Positions 41,925 to 49,170 of a stretch of 64,000 bases of DNA are shown here, piece by piece. The DNA lies in the NCBI GenBank assembly GCA_016296505.1, contig JAEDJD010000007.1, positions 1 to 64,000 on the forward strand, in the 5' to 3' direction. Each line of letters starts with the position of its first letter. Within the stretch, counting starts at the first letter, position 1. Below the pieces are notes generated by a model that did not search any database, was not told the origin of the DNA, and saw nothing but the letters and a program-made list of their open reading frames with translations. This DNA comes from Oscillospiraceae bacterium (GTDB lineage Bacteria > Bacillota > Clostridia > Oscillospirales > Ruminococcaceae). Both the position numbers and the translations under genes were made by a program.

Positions 41925-43349
41925 ATGGCAGTTACAAAAGAAGAACTTATACGAGAGTATACCAGGGCTATTCAAGAAGGTAATGCTGCTATATTTGCCG
42001 GAGCTGGATTATCAAGGCCATCAGGTTTTGTGGATTGGAAAGATTTGCTCAAACCGCTTGCATCGGATATTAAACTTGATATTGACAAAGAGCATGATTT
42101 GTTGTCGGTTGCCCAATACTATAGAAATCAAAGGAGAACTCGATCTGGTATAAATCAAGCAATTATGGATGCTTTTTCAAAAGATGTAGCTACTAATGAA
42201 AACGCACAGATTATAACAAGATTACCAATATTTACTTATTGGACAACTAATTACGATGATGTAATTGAAAATGGAATAAAAGAAGCAAATAGAAATCCTG
42301 ATGTTAAGTGTGAATCTGATCAACTTTCTGTAATGAAAAGAGATCGAGATGCAATAGTTTATAAAATGCACGGAGATGTTAATCATCCTGCTAATGCTGT
42401 GCTTACAAAAGAAGATTATGAATTATACGAATATCGCAGACCATTATTCAGAACCGCATTAAAAGGAGATCTAGTTTCTAAAGTATTCCTTTTTATAGGA
42501 TTCAGTTTTGAAGATCCCAATCTTGATTATATCCTAAGTCAGATTCATTCTCTGCTTGGCGAAAATGTTCACGATCATTACTGCTTTTTTAAGCGTGTAC
42601 AAGAGAAAGACTATTCTGATACGAAAGAATATGGCTATGATAGAGCAAAACAGGATATGCAGGAAGAAAATCTTCGTAATTACGGTATTCAAACTGTCTT
42701 TGTGGATGATTACACGGAAATAACAGTGATTCTTCATGAAATTGAAAGAGTATCCAAGATGAAGAACATTTTTGTTTCTGGAAGTGCTGAAGAATATTCC
42801 TTGCCTTGGAATCAAGTAAGTGCTGAAGAGTTAGCTGGAAAACTATCTGGAGAGTTAGTTAAACAAAATTGTAGAATTACTTCTGGGTTTGGACTTGGAA
42901 TTGGATCAGCTGTTATTAACGGAGCGTTGGATGTGATATACGCAGAGAAATATAGACACATTGATGAGCATCTGTGCCTTCGCCCGTTTCCTCAAAATAT
43001 TAGTAATCCAACTGAACGAGCTGAAAAGTGGAAAAAGTATAGAGAAGAAATGTTAGCGGAAACAGGAGTATCTATCTTTATGTTTGGAAACAAAAAAGAT
43101 GCAAAAACTGGAAGCATAATTGAAGCTAATGGATGTATGCAAGAATTTGAAATTGCAAAATCAAAAGGGAATATTATTATTCCAATTGGTTCTACCGGGT
43201 ACGCAGCTAAGACAATTTTAGAGAACGTAAAAAAAGATATGGCTAACTATGATTATTTGTCAAAATACATTGATATATTAGAAACAGAAACTGATATAGA
43301 CAAATTAATACGATGCGTGATAGAGATAATACAAAGTAACCTATATTAA
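41925..43349 (+). CDS. thsA: ThsA: SIR2-SLOG NADase effector of Thoeris
   Basis: The 474-residue length matches B. cereus ThsA. Residues 1-275 are a SIR2-like NADase (AAIFAGAGLSRPSGFVDW, TYWTTNYDDVIE, VYKMHGDVNHPANAVL with the catalytic His, FLFIGFSFEDPNLDYIL). Residues about 280-474 are a SLOG domain (IFVSGSAEEYSLPW, ITSGFGLGIGSAVINGALD, LRPFPQ) that binds the TIR-made signal. Activation depletes NAD+ and stops infection. It follows thsB2 by 14 bases. Confidence 0.95.
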   Translation: MAVTKEELIREYTRAIQEGNAAIFAGAGLSRPSGFVDWKDLLKPLASDIKLDIDKEHDLLSVAQYYRNQRRTRSGINQAIMDAFSKDVATNENAQIITRLPIFTYWTTNYDDVIENGIKEANRNPDVKCESDQLSVMKRDRDAIVYKMHGDVNHPANAVLTKEDYELYEYRRPLFRTALKGDLVSKVFLFIGFSFEDPNLDYILSQIHSLLGENVHDHYCFFKRVQEKDYSDTKEYGYDRAKQDMQEENLRNYGIQTVFVDDYTEITVILHEIERVSKMKNIFVSGSAEEYSLPWNQVSAEELAGKLSGELVKQNCRITSGFGLGIGSAVINGALDVIYAEKYRHIDEHLCLRPFPQNISNPTERAEKWKKYREEMLAETGVSIFMFGNKKDAKTGSIIEANGCMQEFEIAKSKGNIIIPIGSTGYAAKTILENVKKDMANYDYLSKYIDILETETDIDKLIRCVIEIIQSNLY

Positions 43350-43361
43350 GGAGTGAGTTCG

Positions 43362-43928
43362 ATGGGCAGAAAGATATTCGTCTCTTACAAGTATAAAGAC
43401 AGCGATGTAAAAGAATTGTCGGGAGTCACCTCACCAACTTGGCCTTGTGATTACGTTAACTACATTAAGGATGCGGTTCTTGCTGACGATGACATATATA
43501 AAGGCGAAGAGAGTGACGAAGATATTTCAAGTTGGAGTGATGATGCAATATGGAATCACTTAAAAGATAAGATTTATGATAGCACAATTACCATTGTTCT
43601 AATATCTCCAAACATGAAGGAACCAAATAGATGGCAAGAATCTCAATGGATTCCTTGGGAGATATCCTACTCACTTAAAGAAACAACCCGGAATAATAGA
43701 ACCAGTCATAGCAATGCTGTTCTTGCTGTTGTTCTTCCTGATAAGAACGGTTCGTACTCGTACTATAACAAAAATGATTTATTTCCAATATTAAAAAGCA
43801 ATATTGAAAATGATTACATTTACGTTGTAACATGGGATGATTTTATAACGTATCCGCAAGTAGATATACAGATAGCATTCGAACATAAAAACGAAACACC
43901 TACATATAAAATAGTCAAGTCCTTATAA
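43362..43928 (+). CDS. thsB3: TIR-like protein, third Thoeris sensor (ThsB-type)
   Basis: The 188-residue protein starts MGRKIFVSYKYKDSDVKEL and has STITIVLISPNMKEPNRWQESQWIPWEISYSL with a likely catalytic glutamate (Glu100), the TIR-like DUF1863 pattern. It is divergent from both other TIRs. ATG at 43362 is preferred over GTG at 43353, because AAGGAG is 8 bases from the ATG but abuts the GTG. It is the last defence gene before the right end of the element. Confidence 0.87.
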   Translation: MGRKIFVSYKYKDSDVKELSGVTSPTWPCDYVNYIKDAVLADDDIYKGEESDEDISSWSDDAIWNHLKDKIYDSTITIVLISPNMKEPNRWQESQWIPWEISYSLKETTRNNRTSHSNAVLAVVLPDKNGSYSYYNKNDLFPILKSNIENDYIYVVTWDDFITYPQVDIQIAFEHKNETPTYKIVKSL

Positions 43929-44021
43929 CATTGTAGAAATAGTTTTTGTGAATACCCAATAAATTTTGATAAGAACAAATAAATCTCTTGAATTTATTTG
44001 AATATTGTGGTATACTGACTT

Positions 44022-44052
44022 TGTTATCAAAGTTGATAACACAATGATAACA
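44022..44052 (+). repeat. Right-end GATAACA repeats (likely integrase arm sites)
   Basis: GATAACA at 44035-44041 and 44046-44052, 11 bases apart, with an inverted copy TGTTATC at 44022-44028. The direct pair matches the left-end pair at 33590-33607 in sequence, spacing and the following GG. Confidence 0.55.
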
Positions 44053-44117
44053 GGAGTCGAAACACTCCGGATAATACAGACAATCTGTATAACAGAAAGC
44101 AAAAGTTGATATGAATT

Positions 44118-44135
44118 CTAAACAAATCTGTTTAG
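44118..44135 (+). promoter_or_regulatory. Operator palindrome CTAAAC-N6-GTTTAG (copy 2, right end)
   Basis: CTAAACAAATCTGTTTAG is the exact reverse complement of the operator at 34287-34304. It is flanked by AATT on both sides, extending the dyad to 26 bases (44114-44139). It sits 18 bases before the attR core with no gene of the element downstream of it. Confidence 0.65.
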
Positions 44136-44153
44136 AATTGAACATCCGTTGCA

Positions 44154-44165
44154 GAGTGGGAATAA
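44154..44165 (+). other. attR core candidate
   Basis: GAGTGGGAATAA matches the guaA 3' end (GAGTGGGAGTAA, 33519-33530) in 11 of 12 bases. It could itself encode Glu-Trp-Glu-stop, as expected for the other half of a guaA attachment site. Confidence 0.6.
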
Positions 44166-44224
44166 TTTCGCAGAGGTACTTCCCCGGCTGTAGAGCCGTA
44201 AAAGTCCTGATTTTGCGAAGTTGT

Positions 44225-44241
44225 GGCAACGATTTGGCAAC
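44225..44241 (+). repeat. Second pair of recombinase-arm-like repeats (GGCAAC)
   Basis: TGGCAAC-GATT-TGGCAAC places two GGCAAC copies 11 bases apart (44225-44230, 44236-44241). This is the same geometry as the GATAACA pairs but a different sequence. It may belong to an earlier element that used the same site. Confidence 0.4.
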
Positions 44242-44262
44242 AAAATTTCATTATTCATAAAT

Positions 44263-44305
44263 AAAGAGCTAACTGATTTTGATAATCAGATAGCTCTTTT
44301 TATTT
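44263..44305 (+). terminator. Intrinsic terminator right of the element
   Basis: AAAGAGCTA-CTGATT pairs with AATCAG-TAGCTCTTT and is followed by a T-rich tract, plus-strand orientation. It could end transcription leaving the element. Confidence 0.75.
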
Positions 44306-44372
44306 TCTGTCGGTACTGATAAACAATGGATAAAGTAAATTAGTTTTTCGGATGGATTTATTCGAACTTAAA

Positions 44373-45146
44373 TCACCGGTAATAATCTGATATGTAGTTA
44401 ACCCACTCATCATATATTTCTTCTCTTGATTTTCCAAAGCATTCGTCATAATCTTCTGTTTCTATAAGTGATAATACCTTTTCCCAACCATAGGTTAAAT
44501 CAAGAAATTCAATATATGTATGAGCAAATGTATATCCGCCGCAATCAGAAAATGTAAGCGGATTGTTTGAACAAGTTTCTTTATATGTCGGGATACCATT
44601 GTAATCAATATATTCTTTATAGAATGGTTCTCCGTTACTTAAGTATAAAGCCATTCCTTCGGTTAGCCATAAATCAATATTTTTGTTGGTTACACTAATA
44701 TACGCATGGACTATCTCGTGCAGCACTGCGTATTTATTATTATCATAATCATGAACTTCGCCTGGATTTGCAGGAGATGTCAAAATAATATTAGTCCCGA
44801 TGTTATCTCCGATATACCAATCCAAATTAAGTAAAGGTGCAATAAATCCATATTTTTTAGTTTGCATTGCATTTTGATGGTCATAAATATAGACATTGAC
44901 GTTTTTCTTTTCAGAAAAACCAAGCTTTTGCACTATACTGCTCGTTGCTTCATCTGCATATTTAAACACGTCTGTTGCAGCAATTTCTTCTGATTCATAA
45001 TACACATTTACCCAGTCACCACTTAACATTTTCATATCTGAAGTTTTCAGATTATAAGCAGGTATGAAATTGATTATGATAGCTACCATCAGAAAGATCA
45101 CAATTCCAAGTGATATTTTCAATGCAAACTTTTTTCTTCTTGACAA
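44373..45146 (-). CDS. Membrane-anchored gluzincin-like metallopeptidase
   Basis: The 257-residue protein has one N-terminal membrane helix (LGIVIFLMVAIIINFIPAY) and an extracytoplasmic domain with HEIVHAY, the HExxH zinc site. A third-ligand-type Glu follows about 20 residues later in LTEGMALY, the arrangement of peptidase MA-like gluzincins. The start is TTG at 45146 with AAAGGAG about 9 bases upstream. Its AT-rich composition matches the element, and it lies between attR and a mob relic, so it may be cargo of an older element. The substrate is unknown. Confidence 0.75.
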   Translation of the reverse strand: MSRRKKFALKISLGIVIFLMVAIIINFIPAYNLKTSDMKMLSGDWVNVYYESEEIAATDVFKYADEATSSIVQKLGFSEKKNVNVYIYDHQNAMQTKKYGFIAPLLNLDWYIGDNIGTNIILTSPANPGEVHDYDNNKYAVLHEIVHAYISVTNKNIDLWLTEGMALYLSNGEPFYKEYIDYNGIPTYKETCSNNPLTFSDCGGYTFAHTYIEFLDLTYGWEKVLSLIETEDYDECFGKSREEIYDEWVNYISDYYR

Positions 45147-45210
45147 TATACGACACTCCTTTTAACAAATTTTAAGTTAATTTTATCGCATAAAACCAGA
45201 AAATTCAATA

Positions 45211-45275
45211 TGAAAGGAGCAATCCTATCGAAAAACAATCAGCGATCGAACAGCTGCGAAGCACAGCCTGCCGGA
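45211..45275 (+). pseudogene. Relic of the 5' end of a mobV-type gene
   Basis: GAAAGGAG, ATCGAAAAA, ACAATCAGCG, TCG and GAAGCACAGCCTGCC occur in the same order and nearly the same spacing as at the start of the intact mobV (37267-37332). Small gaps destroy the frame, and the similarity stops after about 60 bases. This suggests remains of an earlier mobilizable element. Confidence 0.55.
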
Positions 45276-45307
45276 ACGCGCCTTTCTCCTTTTGATTCAT
45301 AAACTGC

Positions 45308-45340
45308 CATCCCCGCCGAAAAGGCGGGGATGATTCTTTA
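45308..45340 (+). terminator. Strong GC hairpin
   Basis: CATCCCCGCC pairs perfectly with GGCGGGGATG around GAAAA (45308-45332), followed on the plus strand by ATTCTTTATT. It lies 70 bases past the SIMPL gene stop and could act for either strand, with the T-tract favouring plus. Confidence 0.55.
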
Positions 45341-45402
45341 TTGCATGACGCGGTTTACTTGACGCTTACGTTGATTCAAACCGTTTGCTGCAAACGCGCA
45401 TC

Positions 45403-46011
45403 TTATTCTACAATCCAATCAATGGATATGGATTTTGTGATTACTTTGATTGGATTTTTCAGCATCGTCTCCAAATCGGGACACGCATCAACACAAACAG
45501 ATTTGGCAAGATTTCGATATGCGCCGCTTGCGGCATACTCCAGATTAACCGTATCGACGCCTTGAATCGTTTTCCCTAAAGAACAAGCGATTATTTCAGC
45601 TTTTTCTCTTGAATTACTGATTGCGGCTTCTATGACTTGCTTTTCTTTTTCGGGTTGATTGGACAGATCGAAATCAACATTATACGATACATTTGATAAT
45701 TCACCGAGCAGAGATGTCATTTTGTAAAGCACGGAAAGATCTGCAATGATATCTAGGGACACGATTTTCGTATAAAGGTACGAATGATTACCGCTATAAT
45801 TTTCTCTTACAGCATCAGATTCCAGTCGAAAGTTTTCAGGCGCAATACCGAGTTTGTCTCTCATGAGACAAAGAAATTGTTCTGTTTTCTTTTTACCTGA
45901 TATAACAGCCTCTCCTGATGAAGCCGCTGTCGCATGAATTGTAATGGTTACGCTGAAAACATCGACAACGAACTCCATTTCAGCAGTTCCTTGAACACTT
46001 AGCTTGCTCAT
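45403..46011 (-). CDS. SIMPL domain protein (DUF541)
   Basis: The 202-residue protein has LSVQGTAEMEFVVDVFSVTITIHATAASSGEAV and AAISNSREKAEIIACSLGKTIQGVDTVN, the SIMPL/DUF541 pattern. Members are found in periplasmic or cytoplasmic proteins of unclear role, some linked to oxidative stress. No signal peptide is visible. The start at 46011 has AAAGGAG 8 bases upstream and a promoter at 46060-46088. Confidence 0.85.
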   Translation of the reverse strand: MSKLSVQGTAEMEFVVDVFSVTITIHATAASSGEAVISGKKKTEQFLCLMRDKLGIAPENFRLESDAVRENYSGNHSYLYTKIVSLDIIADLSVLYKMTSLLGELSNVSYNVDFDLSNQPEKEKQVIEAAISNSREKAEIIACSLGKTIQGVDTVNLEYAASGAYRNLAKSVCVDACPDLETMLKNPIKVITKSISIDWIVE

Positions 46012-46059
46012 AATAACCTCTCCTTTATAGAATATATGAGACCAATACATCTCATTTCT

Positions 46060-46088
46060 ATTATAACACAATGATTCAGGATAATCAA
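46060..46088 (-). promoter_or_regulatory. Promoter of the SIMPL gene
   Basis: Minus-strand -35 TTGATT (46088-46083), 17-base spacer, -10 TATAAT (46065-46060). Confidence 0.8.
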
Positions 46089-46173
46089 GATATACTATAC
46101 ATATTCTTCCTTTCTTGTCCACATTTAGCATAAGATCGCATCGCTAAAGGCAACAGAATCATGCTTCTGAAAC

Positions 46174-46213
46174 AAAAAAGAGATATGCCCTCCATTCATG
46201 GAAGACATATCCC
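46174..46213 (-). terminator. Intrinsic terminator of the rnr-DUF4214-glycosyltransferase operon
   Basis: On the minus strand GATATG-TTCCAT pairs with ATGGA-CATATC and is followed by TCTTTTTTG, about 55 bases after the glycosyltransferase stop. Confidence 0.75.
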
Positions 46214-46266
46214 TGGGCTTGTATGGCTGCTTGATTTTGTCGGTATCCATGAGATCATAGTTCCCA

Positions 46267-48666
46267 TCAGACGCACGATACGGCGCAGCTTACGGTACTT
46301 TCGCCGCAGCGGACGGTCAGGATGCCACGAAACGCATACGGCGGCAGCGGTAAAATCAACTCCGGCGTCACACCTTTGTCCACATCTGCCGGAAAAACCT
46401 CTCGCTGTTGAAGAATCTGCTTGCCGTTTTCGCCGTCAATGCTGTAAACGACTGGATCTGTGATCTGAGCGGCGACCTCGGTCAGCAGTGGAATACGAAT
46501 CACCGCAGCTTTTGGCATATACAGCAATGCCGGAACCATTAAACAAGGCTGTCCATCCTGCAATGTCAGCAGAAATTCCGGCTGCCGGTAATAGCGGTCG
46601 CAGTACATCTCCGCATATATCTGCATCGCGGCACGCTCTGCACGCTGCTTTGCAAGCTCCACACTCCAGCGGCGGATTTTCTCAGCAGAATCTACGGAAT
46701 TCGTTTTGATATCATATTCTTTCGACAAACCCGAAAACACCCGATTTTCTTCATAGAGCGCGTCATAGAAATTCTCAAAAATCAGCGATTCCGGCTCACA
46801 CCACAGCTGCCAATCCGAGACAGAACCCGGCCAGCACAGCGTACAGTAACGCCGAACTGAAAAACGCGCCGAATACTTCGCAATGCAGTAGTTGAAATAA
46901 GTGCTCCACTCATCCAGACCCTGCTTCATGATATCCGGATACGCCGTCAGCATTTCCAGATATAGAGTTCGGTCAATAATCTGCGGCTGATGTGCGGAAT
47001 ATTGCAAAGTCGGGAGACGCTGTGCGGTCAGAAAATCACGCGTCCGGAACATACTGCGGTCATAAGAAGTATATGCACCCTGCGTACCGCGCCACTCGCA
47101 CAGATCATAACAATAATATGCCTGATATCTGCCGGACTGCAAGAAAAATGTCTGCGAAACCGGTACCAGCGGACGATAATCGTCATCCGTCATAATGAAA
47201 ATATCGTCAAGCGGCGCTTTCTGCATCAGCAGGCAGCGCAAATAGAAATTCCGTGTTGTATGATCCTCCGGCAGCGATTCTCCGGCAAGCAGCTCCTCAT
47301 CCGTAAAGAAATCAAGTCGCAGTCTGCCATGCCATTGCTGCTGCAATTCTGCGATATTCCGCTGCGGACATATCACAAGCAGTCGTTCGACAAAAGGCAT
47401 ATTTGCCTCAAGATATGGCAATGTACGCAGCAGATCCTCGTTGCGTGCTGTCAGCACGACCATTTGCGAAACGCGAATCGTATCCGGCAAATCGCCTTGT
47501 ATGGTACAGCATTGGCGCAGCGCTGCCGTCATTTCATTTGCAGCGGTATCCCATGTCCGCGGACGGTACGCTGCAATCCGTACGCGTTTCTGACGATATG
47601 CAGCTTCATCTGCCGTCAGGCTGTCAACAGCGGCAAGCAGCGAATCCACGCTTGTATTGTCAAAATAATCCGCAAGACTGCCGCCAACCTCGCGCAAAAC
47701 CGGAATATCCGATGCAAGCACCGGTGTCCCATTCATATAGGCTTCCACAATCGGCAGTCCAAAGCCCTCATTTTTTGTTGGGAACACAACCGCAAGCGCA
47801 TTCCGGTAAAGCGCCTGTATCGTTGCGTCAGTCGGTCCCTGCGCAAAGAAAAAGCTGCGGTCTTTTTCCGGATGCTTTGCCATCTCTTTGGCAAAGGCGT
47901 CCATATTCCAACCGATTCTACCCGCAAACACAACCTTGATGCCGCGTTTTGCAAGCTGTGGAACGGCGTCCAGAAGCAACCGGTGATTTTTACGCGGTTC
48001 GATCGTACCGACCATAAGCAGATAGCGATACTGCGGAAGCTGTTCCAGCAGCGTAGTATCTTCATCATCCGTATCAGCGGCTTTCTGAGCGAAATCAGCG
48101 CCAAGCGGTACGACCGTACAATCCGGCGCACGCATATCCAACGTATCGCAAAGCGTATATAGCGCCGCTTTTGTCGCTTCGGCATTGCAGACGATATGAT
48201 CGGCATATTGCAATACCGCTGTCACCCACGAGAGAAACTGCCGCATTGTCTGTTCATGAAAGTATTGCGGCTCTGTCACAGGAATCAGATCATAGAGATG
48301 CGACACAACGGTTACGCCGTGCGCTTTCAGCTTCGGAAACAGCCAGCCGCGATGCATCGGCATATTCCATGCGCTGTCAATATCAAAAAAAACAGATCCG
48401 GTCGGGATTTCATCCGGCGTGAGCATTTGCGTTTTACCAACGCCATAGGGACTTCCGATTTTTTCCGTATAATACTGGATAAAAGCGTCATGCGGAAGAA
48501 TGCGCCATACCGTATGCGAAGAAAGCGAGCAGAGCAGCGTCACAGAAACCGTATCGTCTTGCAGCATTCGCAGAACTATTTCCTTTGCGACGCGCTGAAT
48601 ACCAGTTGTAAACGGCGTCAGGCAAAGGCGAGACAGATCAATATAAATTTGTGTGATCGGCACCAT
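46267..48666 (-). CDS. Two-domain glycosyltransferase (GT4 plus second transferase-like domain)
   Basis: The 799-residue protein has a GT4/GT-B domain in residues 1-385 (FTTGIQRVAKEIV, LMVGTIEPRKNHRLLLDA, FPTKNEGFGLPIVEAYMNGTPVLASDIPVLREVGG). The region from about 390 on begins MVVLTARNEDLLRTLPYLEANMP and holds IFIMTDDDYRPL, a DxD-like motif in a GT-A-style second domain. ATG at 48666 is preferred over GTG 48675, since AAAGGAG is 8 bases from it. It follows DUF4214 by 5 bases; DUF4214 proteins often accompany surface-glycan genes. Confidence 0.85.
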   Translation of the reverse strand: MVPITQIYIDLSRLCLTPFTTGIQRVAKEIVLRMLQDDTVSVTLLCSLSSHTVWRILPHDAFIQYYTEKIGSPYGVGKTQMLTPDEIPTGSVFFDIDSAWNMPMHRGWLFPKLKAHGVTVVSHLYDLIPVTEPQYFHEQTMRQFLSWVTAVLQYADHIVCNAEATKAALYTLCDTLDMRAPDCTVVPLGADFAQKAADTDDEDTTLLEQLPQYRYLLMVGTIEPRKNHRLLLDAVPQLAKRGIKVVFAGRIGWNMDAFAKEMAKHPEKDRSFFFAQGPTDATIQALYRNALAVVFPTKNEGFGLPIVEAYMNGTPVLASDIPVLREVGGSLADYFDNTSVDSLLAAVDSLTADEAAYRQKRVRIAAYRPRTWDTAANEMTAALRQCCTIQGDLPDTIRVSQMVVLTARNEDLLRTLPYLEANMPFVERLLVICPQRNIAELQQQWHGRLRLDFFTDEELLAGESLPEDHTTRNFYLRCLLMQKAPLDDIFIMTDDDYRPLVPVSQTFFLQSGRYQAYYCYDLCEWRGTQGAYTSYDRSMFRTRDFLTAQRLPTLQYSAHQPQIIDRTLYLEMLTAYPDIMKQGLDEWSTYFNYCIAKYSARFSVRRYCTLCWPGSVSDWQLWCEPESLIFENFYDALYEENRVFSGLSKEYDIKTNSVDSAEKIRRWSVELAKQRAERAAMQIYAEMYCDRYYRQPEFLLTLQDGQPCLMVPALLYMPKAAVIRIPLLTEVAAQITDPVVYSIDGENGKQILQQREVFPADVDKGVTPELILPLPPYAFRGILTVRCGESTVSCAVSCV

Positions 48667-48671
48667 CTGCA

Positions 48672-49157
48672 TCACTCCTTTCCGGCTATTTTTTTTGCAA
48701 GTTTCTGCAAAAAGCGCGGCATCCGCTGATAAATCCGGACAAGTCGCGGCGGTATTGTCTGGGCAGAAACCAGCAGATTCTGCTGCGATTCATCTTCCGC
48801 AAGCGTGAACGGACATCCGACAAGCGGAACCCGGTGCTTCTGGTATTCGGATGAACGAATGATCGTTTGCAGCACAGCCGTCCGGAACGCCTGCGTAGGC
48901 AGTTCAAACTGCGGCTGCCATGCGGCTTGTGCCGGTGCGTCAATCGGACGACCAAGCAGCAGCAGATATGCCGCATCCAGAAAATCGGGATTTTCGAGCT
49001 GCGCCATCGCAGGATACGAAACCGCGTCCGGCGCGGCAGCCGTCAAAACAGAGAATACTTCCTCTGAACAAGGCATATTGCGCTGCGCCGCCTGCATCCG
49101 TTCTGACGCAATACCATATAGTGTGCGCGCCAGCTCATCATCTGTATAGGTTTTCAT
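48672..49157 (-). CDS. DUF4214 domain protein
   Basis: The 161-residue protein has FLDAAYLLLLGRPIDAPAQAAW and IIRSSEYQKHRVP, the DUF4214 pattern also found in glycosyltransferase-associated and S-layer proteins. A glycosyltransferase gene follows 5 bases later, so a partnership in glycan assembly is likely. The start at 49157 is chosen for its GGAGAGG site. It lies 13 bases after rnr. Confidence 0.8.
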   Translation of the reverse strand: MKTYTDDELARTLYGIASERMQAAQRNMPCSEEVFSVLTAAAPDAVSYPAMAQLENPDFLDAAYLLLLGRPIDAPAQAAWQPQFELPTQAFRTAVLQTIIRSSEYQKHRVPLVGCPFTLAEDESQQNLLVSAQTIPPRLVRIYQRMPRFLQKLAKKIAGKE

Positions 49158-49170
49158 TTGTCCTCTCCAA

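Larger units (their letters stand above)
33519..44165 (+). mobile_element. Integrated mobilizable element at guaA carrying restriction-modification and Thoeris defence
   Basis: Bounded by short repeats of the guaA 3' end. Gene order: repressor (minus), excisionase, tyrosine integrase, MobC-like protein, RepA-like ATPase, oriT-like repeats, MobV relaxase, m5C methyltransferase with nuclease, and a four-gene Thoeris system. It lacks conjugation machinery (no type IV secretion genes), so it would be mobilized by a helper. Base composition is visibly more AT-rich than the flanks, most strongly in the Thoeris genes. Boundaries are inferred from the repeats and gene content. Confidence 0.85.

Noticed and set aside
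33590..44052. GATAACA repeats as the attachment core
   Set aside because: They are short, paired and asymmetric relative to guaA, and fit arm-type sites better; the GAGTGGGA(R)TAA copies match the guaA end directly.
45211..45303. 30-codon ORF starting ATGAAAGGAGC
   Set aside because: The DNA aligns with the start region of mobV in another frame, so it is better explained as a mob relic than as a gene.
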